DNA of 51,771 bases from Thalassospira profundimaris WP0211 (GTDB lineage Bacteria; Pseudomonadota; Alphaproteobacteria; Rhodospirillales; Thalassospiraceae). Location of the stretch: positions 1 through 51,771 of the forward strand of contig NZ_AMRN01000015.1 of assembly GCF_000300275.1 (NCBI RefSeq). The letters run 5' to 3'. The translations under genes were made by a program, and so were the position numbers. Each line of letters opens with the position of its first letter. Position 1 is the stretch's first letter. Positions 42,662-50,711 of this stretch are shown one piece after another. The notes under the pieces are model-generated. The model had not been told where the DNA came from. It was given only the letters and a program-made list of their open reading frames with translations, and ran no database searches.

Positions 42662-43387
42662 ATGCATCGCATCTTTCAGACCTTCATCGACCGCCTCGCG
42701 GAAAGCGTCGACCTCGACGACCTGCACAAGGCCATGGCCGACGCAGCGGCCGCGCTCGACCTCACCTGCTTCGCCTATCTGTCCATGCCCCACCGGCGTG
42801 GGGCGGAGGCGCTGGTGGTCTCCACCTATCCGGCCGCCTGGATCGGCCACTACGTCGAAAGCCACTACGAGCGCGTCGACCCGGTCATCCTCCAGGCGAC
42901 GCGCGGTGCCGATCCCTTCGAATGGGGGCCCGGCGCCGGGCAGTCTGAGCTCACCAAGCGGCAACAGCAGTTCTTCGACGAGGCGGCCGCCTTCGGCATC
43001 CGCTGCGGCTTCACCATTCCGATCCACGACGGGCGTGGGCCGGTCGCCGCCGTGACCTTCGCCGCCGACGAGCGTCATCCGGCGTTCCGCCGCAGCGTCG
43101 AGGCGCACGCCACGGCCCTGCAGCTCATGGCGCTGTATTTCCACGCCCATGCCCGCCGCAAGCTTGCCGCCGACCGCGTCGTCGACGGCGCCGCGCTGTC
43201 GCCGCGCGAGTTCGAGTGCCTGGAGTGGGCGGCCCAGGGCAAGTCCGCCTGGGAAATCGGCCGCATCCTCGGGATCTCCCGCCGCACGGTGGCGTTCCAC
43301 CTCGACAACGCGAAAATGAAGCTCAACGTCCGCACGGTCTGCCAGGCCGTGGCACGCCTGTCCGCATCCAAGCCGACGTTGCACTGA
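42662..43387 (+). CDS. traR: LuxR-family quorum-sensing regulator, TraR type
   Basis: 241 aa. An N-terminal autoinducer-binding domain (TCFAYLSMPHRRG, STYPAAWIGHYVESHYERVDPV, GFTIPIHDGRGPVAAVTFA) with the usual Trp/Tyr/Asp pocket residues is followed by a LuxR helix-turn-helix (LSPREFECLEWAAQGKSAW, GISRRTVAFHLDNAKMKLNV). It should bind the AHL made by the next gene and activate transfer genes. ATG at 42662 follows GGAAGG; a longer frame exists upstream. Homologous by position to TraR of ICEMlSymR7A-like elements. Confidence 0.9.
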   Translation: MHRIFQTFIDRLAESVDLDDLHKAMADAAAALDLTCFAYLSMPHRRGAEALVVSTYPAAWIGHYVESHYERVDPVILQATRGADPFEWGPGAGQSELTKRQQQFFDEAAAFGIRCGFTIPIHDGRGPVAAVTFAADERHPAFRRSVEAHATALQLMALYFHAHARRKLAADRVVDGAALSPREFECLEWAAQGKSAWEIGRILGISRRTVAFHLDNAKMKLNVRTVCQAVARLSASKPTLH

Positions 43388-43402
43388 GCGGGGGCACCTC
43401 GT

Positions 43403-43426
43403 CACCCCGTGCAAGTGCACAGGGTG
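43403..43426. promoter_or_regulatory. lux/tra box upstream of the AHL synthase gene
   Basis: CACCCCGTGC (43403-43412) and GCACAGGGTG (43417-43426) form a 10-4-10 dyad with one mismatch, 57 bases before the synthase ATG. This is the expected place for a TraR-activated promoter element giving positive feedback. Confidence 0.75.
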
Positions 43427-43483
43427 TCTCGCGCCAGCTGTTCGCCTCCAATGCGCGAAAGTTCCCCTTCGCAGGAGGCGATC

Positions 43484-44110
43484 ATGATGCAACTCATCAC
43501 GTCCGACCGGTACGGCGCGTTCGCCGATGATCTCGCCGAGATGTACCGCCTACGTTACCGCGTCTTCAAGCAGCGGCTCGACTGGGACGTCGAGGTCAGC
43601 GGCGACATGGAGATCGACACCTTCGACGCGCTCCACCCCGTCTATCTCCTGCAGCGTGGCGCCGGCGGCCGCGTCCAGGGCTGCGTGCGGCTGTTGCCGA
43701 CGATTGGCCCGACCATGCTGACGGAGACCTTCGCCGCGCTGCTGGCCGGGGCGCCGGCGCCGTCGGACCCGGCCGTGTGGGAGAGCAGCCGCTTCGCGCT
43801 CGACGTCGAACGCGACGGCCCTGAAGGCGCGCATGGCGTCGCCCGGGCGACCTTCGAGCTCTTCGCGGGCATGATCGAGTTCGGGCTGTCCCGCGGCCTC
43901 TCCGACATCGTCACCGTCACCGACGTCGCCATGGAACGGATCCTGCGGCGCGCGGGCTGGCCCCTGCGGCGCATCGCGGCGCCACGGTCGTTCGCCGGCA
44001 CGCGATCGGTCGCCGGCTATCTCGAGGTCTCCCCGGCCGGCCTCGCCAACGTGCGCGGCGACCTTACGGGCCCGGTGCTCTGGGCGCCGGTCGCGTCCGC
44101 CGCCGCGTGA
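43484..44110 (+). CDS. traI: Acyl-homoserine-lactone synthase, TraI type
   Basis: 208 aa. The LuxI family marks are present: MYRLRYRVFKQRLDWDV (Arg and Phe of the N-terminal active-site region), EIDTFDALHPVYLL, GCVRLLPTIGPTML and WESSRFALD. It makes an N-acyl-homoserine lactone from SAM and acyl-ACP. Two ATGs at 43484 and 43487 both follow AGGAGG. A lux box lies upstream and traR directly before it. Confidence 0.92.
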   Translation: MMQLITSDRYGAFADDLAEMYRLRYRVFKQRLDWDVEVSGDMEIDTFDALHPVYLLQRGAGGRVQGCVRLLPTIGPTMLTETFAALLAGAPAPSDPAVWESSRFALDVERDGPEGAHGVARATFELFAGMIEFGLSRGLSDIVTVTDVAMERILRRAGWPLRRIAAPRSFAGTRSVAGYLEVSPAGLANVRGDLTGPVLWAPVASAAA

Positions 44111-44218
44111 GCTCGGCCCGGCGCTCGGAATCAGGCACTGGGGAGGAGATCGCAGAAAACGGGGGATATCGGGGGCAGGCGACGGTCTTCTCCCGCGCTC
44201 GACGCGGAGCCTGCCGGT

Positions 44219-45038
44219 ATGGTCAAGCCGCCGAACAGCAGCCCCGGTGCGGATTGGCGCCGATGCGCGGCCTACGACTACACCGCCGCCTTGCCGCGGC
44301 GGGGGTGGGCGTGGGAGTTCCTGCGCCGCGACGCGGCCTACCGGCGCGCCTGGTCCGAGGCCTCGGCGGCCGTCGCGATCGAACGGCCCGCGCCGAACCT
44401 GACAATCATGACGGCGCGGACGGAGCTGCCCGAGCTGGCCAACTGGTGCCTGTTTTTTCGCCGATGCGCCCGAGCGGACGGCGACCGAGGCCGTCGTCTT
44501 CTGGGATTCGCGCGCGTGTCCGCACGTGCTGCCGATCCGCGCGCTTCCCGCCGCCGTGCAGGGCGATAGCGGCCGCTTCAGCTTGTCGGAGGTCCCGTGC
44601 CGGGCGGCGCTCCTCCGGATGCCCGACGGGCGGCAGCACCTTCTCTTTTCGGAATCCGGCTGCGCGCTTCAACTCGACATCCGGGGTACAAGCCTGTCCG
44701 AGCCGGTGCGCCTGCTGACCGATGCCGTTCTCCCGGCCGTGCATCTCCGCGCCCGTCTCGCTACGCTCGAAGGCCTCGCCAATATCGTTGGGCGCGGCCG
44801 ATTTCCAGACTATCGAATGATCGAGCCGCGCGGGCGGCGGCTCCGCGTGGTGCTGCAGGCGCTGGACGGCTGGCTCGCCGGCGCACCCTATCGCGAGATC
44901 GCCGTGGCGCTCTTCGGCGAGGCGCGCGTCGAGGCCGACTGGCGCGATCCGCGCGACCACTTGCGCGACCAGGTGCGTCGCGCCGTCCGCCGCGGACGGG
45001 AGCTCATGCGCGGCGGATACCGCAAGCTCCTCCGCTGA
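44219..45038 (+). CDS. fseA: FseA-type transfer activator made by +1 frameshift (DUF6499 + DUF2285)
   Basis: Two frames form one protein. The first, from ATG 44219, encodes a DUF6499-type domain (YDYTAALPRRGWAWEFLRRD) and would stop at 44569 as 116 aa. The second, in the +1 frame, continues FADAPERTATEAVVFWDS through the DUF2285 domain to 45038 (DYRMIEPRGRRLRVVLQALD, then GEARVEADWRDPRDHLRDQV). Joined at the TTTTTTC near 44453, they give about 272 aa. In ICEMlSymR7A the equivalent pair is fused by programmed +1 frameshifting into FseA, which activates excision and transfer. Here the same layout follows traR/traI. Confidence 0.85.
44450..44462 (+). other. Predicted +1 ribosomal frameshift site
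   Basis: In the first frame the codons are CTG TTT TTT CGC. A tRNA-Phe on TTT (44456-44458) that moves one base forward pairs with TTC (44457-44459), the better match to a GAA anticodon, and the next codon becomes GCC. The downstream frame continues the conserved protein without gap. The slow CGC codon would favour the slip. Confidence 0.7.
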
Positions 45039-45046
45039 GGCGCCGC

Positions 45047-45334
45047 TCAGGCGTCTTCGAGTAGTTGCCTGTAGCCGGATCGCGTCATCCAGTGCGCCCG
45101 CGCGAGGTGGTCTTCCCAACAGCGGCGGGCGGCGGCGTCGGTATCCGGGTCCCGTCCGAGCACCAAGCGCGAGACCTCCCGCCAGTCGGCCCCGTCCGCC
45201 TCGGCATCCAACAGCCGCAGGTAGGTCACGAAATGGGATTCGTCGTAGGGCGTGATCCGCTCCGCCCAAGGGACTTGGTCGGCGGCTTTCGGCGCCTGAT
45301 TATCCGTCGGCATCGTGCGGAATTCCTCTGCCAT
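45047..45334 (-). CDS. qseM: QseM-like antiactivator (short DUF2285 protein)
   Basis: 95 aa. The DUF2285-type core reads ERITPYDESHFVTYLRLLDA, then WREVSRLVLGRDP and WEDHLARAHWMTRSGYRQLL, similar to the second half of the FseA frame. In ICEMlSymR7A, QseM binds TraR and FseA and blocks both. Here the gene converges on fseA and is divergent from the qseC-like gene, the same arrangement. ATG at 45334. Confidence 0.85.
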   Translation of the reverse strand: MAEEFRTMPTDNQAPKAADQVPWAERITPYDESHFVTYLRLLDAEADGADWREVSRLVLGRDPDTDAAARRCWEDHLARAHWMTRSGYRQLLEDA

Positions 45335-45411
45335 TGTTGCTGCCCGCGTCGCCGCTCGCGTCTCGGCTGTAAAGCCCGCAACAGGCTTGCAACGCCGACA
45401 TCTCGCCGATT

Positions 45412-45442
45412 GTTGAAAATACTCCGTGGTGAAATACTCAAC
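45412..45442. promoter_or_regulatory. Probable QseC operator region between qseM and qseC
   Basis: GTTGAAAATACTC (45412-45424) and TGAAATACTCAAC (45430-45442) are both a near-direct repeat (GAAAATACTC / GAAATACTC) and a dyad at the ends (GTTGA/TCAAC). Such paired sites in the divergent gap suit a Cro/CI-type repressor-activator. The qseC ATG at 45463 has no clear ribosome site. Confidence 0.6.
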
Positions 45443-45462
45443 AAGCCGGTGCTCTCTCGTCC

Positions 45463-45699
45463 ATGGAAATACGAGAGGTGCTGGCGCTCAATCTGCGAAA
45501 ATACCGGCAGGCCCAGGGCCTGTCGCAGGAAGAACTCGCCGACCGCGCGGACATCGACCGCACCTATATCAGCGCCTTGGAGCGCAGCGTTTACGCCGCC
45601 AGCATCGAGGTGGTGGACAGGCTCGCCCAGGGTCTTGGCGTGGAGGCAGCGGATCTCCTGCGCCGGCCCGCCACATCCGCGAAAGAGCCTCAACTCTGA
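45463..45699 (+). CDS. qseC: QseC-like XRE/Cro-family regulator
   Basis: 78 aa, essentially one XRE helix-turn-helix (LRKYRQAQGLSQEELADRAD, IDRTYISALERSV, VVDRLAQGLGV). In ICEMlSymR7A, QseC is encoded divergently from qseM and sets a bistable switch on qseM expression. Position, size and family agree here. ATG at 45463. Confidence 0.85.
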   Translation: MEIREVLALNLRKYRQAQGLSQEELADRADIDRTYISALERSVYAASIEVVDRLAQGLGVEAADLLRRPATSAKEPQL

Positions 45700-46116
45700 G
45701 GCGCTGTTCCTCGCTCCCCGAGTTCATCGATTTCGGCTCTTGGTTCTCCGATTAGGGCGCCCGCCCGGCCTCGCGGCCGCTCGCCGGGCTCTCGTGAACC
45801 GAGCCGCCTGACGGCGTCTCGGCCCTTCGGGCTTCGATCCCTGGCGCGATAGGCAGCCCTGCGGGCTGCCCGACGGCCGCCGCCCTTGCGGGCGGCGAAC
45901 TTGTTTCTGTTGCCTTTCCCGGTGGCGCGGAGTGGGCGGCGCTCCCTTCTAGGCCCGCCGCGGCGTCCCGCAACCCTCCGCTGCGCTCCGGGTCCTCCAC
46001 TCCGTTCCGGCCCTCCGGGTGCGGTCCGCCTCTTCGGCGGGCCTGTCCGGTCGCATCTCGCCGCCCACCCCGCTTCCGGGGAAAGGCGCGCGAGGTTTTG
46101 CGAGCGGAGGTTTGCC
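45700..46116. other. Hairpin-rich leader upstream of ardC
   Basis: This very GC-rich 417-base gap carries several small perfect stems: GGCAGCCC with GGGCTGCC at 45852-45870 (loop TGC), CGCCGCCC with GGGCGGCG at 45878-45897 (loop TTGC), and GCCC/GGGC near 45822. Parts recur before the DUF736 gene at the right edge (the 16-base string CCGGCCCTCCGGGTGC). No gene is seen. It may be a leader RNA or a promoter that works on single-stranded DNA. Confidence 0.6.
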
Positions 46117-47022
46117 ATGCCGGAGCGCAAGCGGGAGACGGTCTATCAGGAGGTCACCGACCGGATCATTGCCGAGCTTGAGGCCGGGCGGGTGCCATGG
46201 GTCCAGCCCTGGGGCAAGGCCAAGGCCGGGGTCGGCCTACCCCGGAACGCGGCGACGGAGCGCAGCTATTCCGGGATCAACATCCTGATCCTGTGGGGCG
46301 CGGTCATCGAGAAGGGATACGCCGCGCAGCACTGGCTGACCTTCCGCCAAGCCCTTGCCTTGGGCGGGCACGTGCGCAAGGGCGAGCGCGGCACCACCGT
46401 CGTCTACGCCGACCGTTTCATCCCCAAGGACGAGCGGAAGCGCGCGGCGGAGACGGGCGACGAGCCGCAGGCGGTGCCCTTCCTCAAACGCTTCACCGTG
46501 TTCAACGTCGCGCAGTGCGAGGACCTGCCCGAGCGTGTCCATGGCGGGGCGGCACCGCTGCCCGAGCGCGAGACCGTCCCGCACGCCGAGGCGCTGATTG
46601 CCGCGACCGGTGCCGATTTCCGCATCGGCGGCGAGCGCGCCTTCTACGTGCCGAGCGCGGACTTCATACAGGTACCGCCGCAGCCCGCCTTTTTCGAACA
46701 GATCAACTACTACCGGACGTGCTTTCACGAGCTCGGCCACTGGACCGGGCACGCCTCCCGGCTCGCCCGCGACCTGTCGGGCTCGTTCGGCTGCAAGGCC
46801 TACGCCCGCGAGGAACTGGTCGCCGAGATGGCGAGCGCGTTCGTCTGCGCCAGCCTCGCCATCGCGCCCACCGTGCGCCATGCCGACTACATCGGCTCAT
46901 GGCTCGAGGTCTTGCGCGAGGACAACCGCGCCATCTTCCGCGCCGCGAGCCACGCCTCCAAGGCCGCCGATTATCTGTTGGCTTTCCGTGAGACGGCGGG
47001 CGCGGCGGGAGCGGCGGCATGA
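46117..47022 (+). CDS. ardC: Antirestriction protein ArdC
   Basis: 301 aa. The N-terminal ssDNA-binding domain is seen as VYQEVTDRIIAELEAGRVPW, SYSGINILILWG and WLTFRQALALGGHVRKGERG. The C-terminal zincin-type domain has CFHELGHWTGH with the metal-binding His pair and a downstream EELVAEMASAF Glu. ArdC protects incoming single-stranded DNA from restriction after conjugation. ATG at 46117 has CGGAGG six bases upstream. Confidence 0.92.
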   Translation: MPERKRETVYQEVTDRIIAELEAGRVPWVQPWGKAKAGVGLPRNAATERSYSGINILILWGAVIEKGYAAQHWLTFRQALALGGHVRKGERGTTVVYADRFIPKDERKRAAETGDEPQAVPFLKRFTVFNVAQCEDLPERVHGGAAPLPERETVPHAEALIAATGADFRIGGERAFYVPSADFIQVPPQPAFFEQINYYRTCFHELGHWTGHASRLARDLSGSFGCKAYAREELVAEMASAFVCASLAIAPTVRHADYIGSWLEVLREDNRAIFRAASHASKAADYLLAFRETAGAAGAAA

Positions 47023-47222
47023 GCGCGCCCGCTCCCGTGCCACTCGCCAGCGAGCCGACACAAGAGGGCGAGCAGACCCTCGTTCCCGGCGTCCGCCCGG
47101 TCAGCCAGCGCGAACGCATCGAGGCGCGCATGGCCGCGCCGCTCACCCCGCGCGTCCCGCAGAAGCCGTTGAACGTCGGCCTGTTCGACGAGGACGCGCG
47201 CAACCAGCTCGACCTGTTCTGA
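47019..47222 (+). CDS. Small conserved ICE protein, unknown
   Basis: 67 aa, polar and Pro-rich, ending VGLFDEDARNQLDLF. No recognised domain. The C-terminal QLDLF resembles the beta-clamp-binding motif QL(S/D)LF, which suggests contact with the replication sliding clamp; that is inference. The ATG overlaps the ardC stop by four bases. Confidence 0.65.
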   Translation: MSAPAPVPLASEPTQEGEQTLVPGVRPVSQRERIEARMAAPLTPRVPQKPLNVGLFDEDARNQLDLF

Positions 47223-47236
47223 CCCGGAGGCCCGCC

Positions 47237-47656
47237 ATGATCCTGATCCCTGACGACATCCGCCAGCGCCTGCTCGCCAACGGCGCCGCCGAGCGCGAGA
47301 CCGACCACGTCCCCGTCGTGAAGCTGTTCGACCCGACCGGCGCGGCCACGTGGCTGATCACCGAGATGATGCCGGACGGCGACAGTCTGTTCGGGCTCTG
47401 CGACCTCGGCTTCGGCTGTCCCGAGCTTGGCTATGTCAGCCTCGCCGAGCTTGAGAGCGTCAAGGGACCGCTCAGGCTCGGCATCGAGCGCGACCTCCAC
47501 TTCGCCGCCCGCTTTCCGCTCTCGGTCTATGCCGAGGCGGCGCGCATCGCGGGCCGCATCACCGAGTCCGAGCGCATGCTGTCGCAGGCCGCCGCCGCGC
47601 TCCGCATCCGCAATCCCGAGCTTCCGCCCGACGGGGCGGGACCGACGCGCCGATAG
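47237..47656 (+). CDS. DUF2958 protein
   Basis: 139 aa. The DUF2958 pattern is clear: MILIPDDIRQRLLANGA, PVVKLFDPTGAATWLITEM, DGDSLFGLCDLGFGCPELGYV and LRLGIERDLHF. Such proteins are frequent on conjugative elements next to ArdC and ParB-like genes; the function is unknown. CCGGAGG lies ten bases before the ATG. Confidence 0.88.
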   Translation: MILIPDDIRQRLLANGAAERETDHVPVVKLFDPTGAATWLITEMMPDGDSLFGLCDLGFGCPELGYVSLAELESVKGPLRLGIERDLHFAARFPLSVYAEAARIAGRITESERMLSQAAAALRIRNPELPPDGAGPTRR

Positions 47657-47726
47657 GCGGCGCACGGCCCCCGCCTGCGCGCTGCGAGGGGAGGGGGCCG
47701 CCAACCTCAGACCATGGAGAGTGACT

Positions 47727-49466
47727 ATGCAGTTGCAACACATCCCCCTCGACAAGCTGGACGTCTCGGCGTGCAATATGCGGAACGCCAAGCGCGAGCC
47801 GGACGTCGCTGACATCCTGCCGAGCGTCCGCGCGCGCGGCATCCTGCAGCCGTTGCTGGTGCGGCCCAACGGCGAGCCGGAGCGCTTCGAGATCGTCGCC
47901 GGGCGGCGGCGCTTCTTCGCCGCCAAGGCGGTCGCCGAGGAAGGCGGCGAGGTCGAGCCCGTGCCCTGCGCCGTGATGGAGCCGGGCGACGACGCGGACG
48001 CGCTCGAAGCCTCGCTGATCGAGAACGCCGCGCGTCTCGACCCCGACGAGATGAGCCAGTACGAGACCTTCGCGCGGCTCACGAGGGAAGGGAAGTCGGT
48101 GGCCGAGATCGCCGAGACCTTCGGCATCACCGAGGTCATGGTGAAGCGCCGCCTCGCCCTCGGGAACCTGATGCCGAGGATCAGGACGGCCTATCGCAAG
48201 GGCGAGATCGACGCCGAGACCGTGCGCCATCTCACCCTGGCCTCGAAGGCGCAGCAGAAGGACTGGCTCGCCCTGTTCGCCGACCCAGAGCAATACGCGC
48301 CGCGCGGCTTCCAGTTGAAGCAGTGGCTGTTCGGCGGCCAGTCGATCCCTACCAGCGCCGCGTTGTTCCCGGTGGAGGACTATCCCGGCCAGATCGTCGC
48401 CGACCTGTTCGGCGAGGACGCCTACTTCGCCGATGCCGACCTGTTCTGGCAGAAGCAGAACGAGGCCATCGCGGCGAAGCGGGACGCGCTTCTGGAAGCC
48501 GGATGGGCGGAGGTCGTCGTGCTGGAGCCCGGCCAATACTTCCATAGCTGGGAGCACGAGAAGACCCCGAAGACGAAGGGCGGCAAGGTGTTCATCGCCG
48601 TCTCGCACCGGGGCGAGGTCGAGGTCCACGAGGGCTGGCTCAGCCGCAAGGAGGTCCGCCGTGCGGCCAAGAAAGCCGCCTCGGCGGACGCGGACGGCGA
48701 CGCGACCGAGGCTGCCACCGTCGCGCGCCCCGAGGCCACCAAGGCGATGCAGAACTACCTCGACCTGCACCGTCACGCCGTGGTCCGCCTCGCGCTCGTA
48801 GCCCACCCGGGCGTGGCGTTGCGGCTCATGGTGGCGCATGCCGTCGCGTCCTCCGGTCACTGGCAGGGGGAGCCCGAGCCGCAGCAGGCCGGCAGTGACG
48901 CCATCGCCGAGAGCGTCGCGAACAGCCCGGCGCAGCAGGCATTCGACGCCGAGCGGCAGGCAGTGCTGGCCTTGCTCGACCGGCCCGACTATCACCACAG
49001 CGTGACCCAGCCGGGCTACGACGCTTATCCCACGGCGGTCGTATTCGCCAAGCTGCTGGCGCTGTTCGATGACGACGTGTTGCGTATTGCCGCCTGCGTC
49101 ATGGCCGAAACGATGGCGGCGGGGAGCGCTGTGGTCGAGGCGGTCGGCAACCACTTGGGCGTGGACGCGGGGCAGCACTGGCAGCCCGATGACGCGTTCT
49201 TCGACATGATCCGCGACAAGGCCGTGCTCAACGCCATGCTGGCCGAGGTCGCGGGCAAGCGGTGTGCCGACGCCAACGTCGCGGAGAAAGCGAAGACGCA
49301 GAAGAAGATCATCCGCGACTGCCTCGACGGCGCGAACGGCCGCGCCAAGGTCGAGGGCTGGCTGCCCGGCTGGCTAGCGTTCCCCGTGCGGGCGTACACT
49401 GAGAACGGCAGTCTCAAGACGGCCGACGAATGGGCGCGCGTCCGCAACCTGTTCGATGCCGCGTGA
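47727..49466 (+). CDS. ParB/Spo0J-family nuclease-domain protein
   Basis: 579 aa. The ParB/sulfiredoxin-type N-terminus (IPLDKLDVSACNMR, GILQPLLVRPNG, FEIVAGRRRFFAA, SLIENAARLDPDEMSQYETF) is followed by the HTH (SVAEIAETFGITEVMVKRRLAL) and a long C-terminal part special to ICE and plasmid versions. No parA gene is nearby, so it is more likely a transcription or transfer factor than a partition protein. ATG at 47727 is six bases after GGAGAG. Confidence 0.9.
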   Translation: MQLQHIPLDKLDVSACNMRNAKREPDVADILPSVRARGILQPLLVRPNGEPERFEIVAGRRRFFAAKAVAEEGGEVEPVPCAVMEPGDDADALEASLIENAARLDPDEMSQYETFARLTREGKSVAEIAETFGITEVMVKRRLALGNLMPRIRTAYRKGEIDAETVRHLTLASKAQQKDWLALFADPEQYAPRGFQLKQWLFGGQSIPTSAALFPVEDYPGQIVADLFGEDAYFADADLFWQKQNEAIAAKRDALLEAGWAEVVVLEPGQYFHSWEHEKTPKTKGGKVFIAVSHRGEVEVHEGWLSRKEVRRAAKKAASADADGDATEAATVARPEATKAMQNYLDLHRHAVVRLALVAHPGVALRLMVAHAVASSGHWQGEPEPQQAGSDAIAESVANSPAQQAFDAERQAVLALLDRPDYHHSVTQPGYDAYPTAVVFAKLLALFDDDVLRIAACVMAETMAAGSAVVEAVGNHLGVDAGQHWQPDDAFFDMIRDKAVLNAMLAEVAGKRCADANVAEKAKTQKKIIRDCLDGANGRAKVEGWLPGWLAFPVRAYTENGSLKTADEWARVRNLFDAA

Positions 49467-49499
49467 TCCGTCGCGGGCGGGGCCGCCGCCCGCTCTCGT

Positions 49500-50711
49500 T
49501 CATGCTCCCGCTTCCGCTTCAGACGGAAGGCCGGCGAGCCAAGCGTTCAGCCTCGCGCTCGCGTCACGGACGTCGTCGAGTATTCTCCGGGCTGACTGGC
49601 CGCCGTCGGCGTAGATCGTCCGGGTCTCCACGTCGCGCAAGGCGCGGCCGATCGCTGTCAACTCCTCGATCCGCTGATCGTCCCCGAGCCCGACGCCGAA
49701 GGTTGCGGCCTTGAGCAGCACCAGTCCGATCTCTCCGGCCGACGACTGGATGCCGTCGAGCCGTCCCTGATCGTCCATTTCCTGGAGCCGCGCCGCGAGG
49801 CTCGCGAGCTTTCGCGCGTTTTCCGAGACCGTCTCCCGCACGCCGGCGACCGAGTCAGCATGGAAGCCGTGCGGCTCGATCCAGCGTGTCCAGATGCTCC
49901 GTGCCGTCTCCCTTGCCGCCCGCGCCGCCGCGTCCATCTCGTCCCAGCCGCCGCCCATGGAGAGACGTTCGTGTGCAGCACGGTCGAGATTGCTCGCCAT
50001 CTCCTCCAACGGCTCGACCATCTCCGCGAAGTCTCCCGGCGTCCGGGCCGCGAGGTCGCGCGCCGTTTCGGCCGCCCATGCGAGTCCGTGGCGTGTCTCG
50101 TTGAGCCACGGCTTGACGCGACGTTCTTCGAGTTCGTCGGCGTATACGACGACATCGACGACGAGCGACGCGGTCTGGCTCAAGAACTCGGATTCCGGGC
50201 TCGGCCGGCCGCTGCCGTTTCTCGCCCGGTCCCAATCGAGAACCCGGTCGATCACCTCGTGCGGCTCAGCCGGCCGCGAGGTAGCCATCTGGCGGAGGTA
50301 CGGCACTCCGGCGACGTAGTAGAGCGGCGCATCGCCCTTCGGCACGGCGATGGCGAGCACGGTGCGGTCTTCGACCACGGCGAACGCGAGCGCCGGCGTC
50401 ACCGACGGTTTGATGCTGTTCGCACAGATGCCCGCGACGCGGTCGAGCAGGCGTTCCCGCTCGGACGCGCTTTCGCAATCCGCGAGGCCGATCACCCCGC
50501 CCGCCTTGGAGACGCCGAGCAGGATCGTGCCGAAATTGGAGGTGGCGAAGGCCGCAATCTCCTTGGCGAGATCGCGTGCCTGGCCGGGAAAGCGTTCCTT
50601 GAACTCCATATCCTGACGCTCACCGCCGGCGGCGAGCGTCGGCAGGCATCGCGAGAGATCGGCATCGGCCCAGGGCGGCACGGGCTGATTTGGTGAAGGT
50701 TCGTCGGCCAT
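49500..50711 (-). CDS. AlbA_2 (Schlafen-type) DNA-binding domain protein
   Basis: 403 aa. The AlbA_2 domain lies at about residues 30-135: QDMEFKERFP, LAKEIAAFATSNFGTILLGV and YYVAGVPYLRQ. The C-terminal 260 residues are helical and charged with no recognised fold. Proteins with AlbA_2 domains include Schlafen-like and defence-associated factors. It is the only gene in this stretch reading leftward, so it may be cargo rather than part of the transfer operon. ATG at 50711 is preceded by GGGA; an ATG at 50735 is possible. Confidence 0.75.
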   Translation of the reverse strand: MADEPSPNQPVPPWADADLSRCLPTLAAGGERQDMEFKERFPGQARDLAKEIAAFATSNFGTILLGVSKAGGVIGLADCESASERERLLDRVAGICANSIKPSVTPALAFAVVEDRTVLAIAVPKGDAPLYYVAGVPYLRQMATSRPAEPHEVIDRVLDWDRARNGSGRPSPESEFLSQTASLVVDVVVYADELEERRVKPWLNETRHGLAWAAETARDLAARTPGDFAEMVEPLEEMASNLDRAAHERLSMGGGWDEMDAAARAARETARSIWTRWIEPHGFHADSVAGVRETVSENARKLASLAARLQEMDDQGRLDGIQSSAGEIGLVLLKAATFGVGLGDDQRIEELTAIGRALRDVETRTIYADGGQSARRILDDVRDASARLNAWLAGLPSEAEAGA

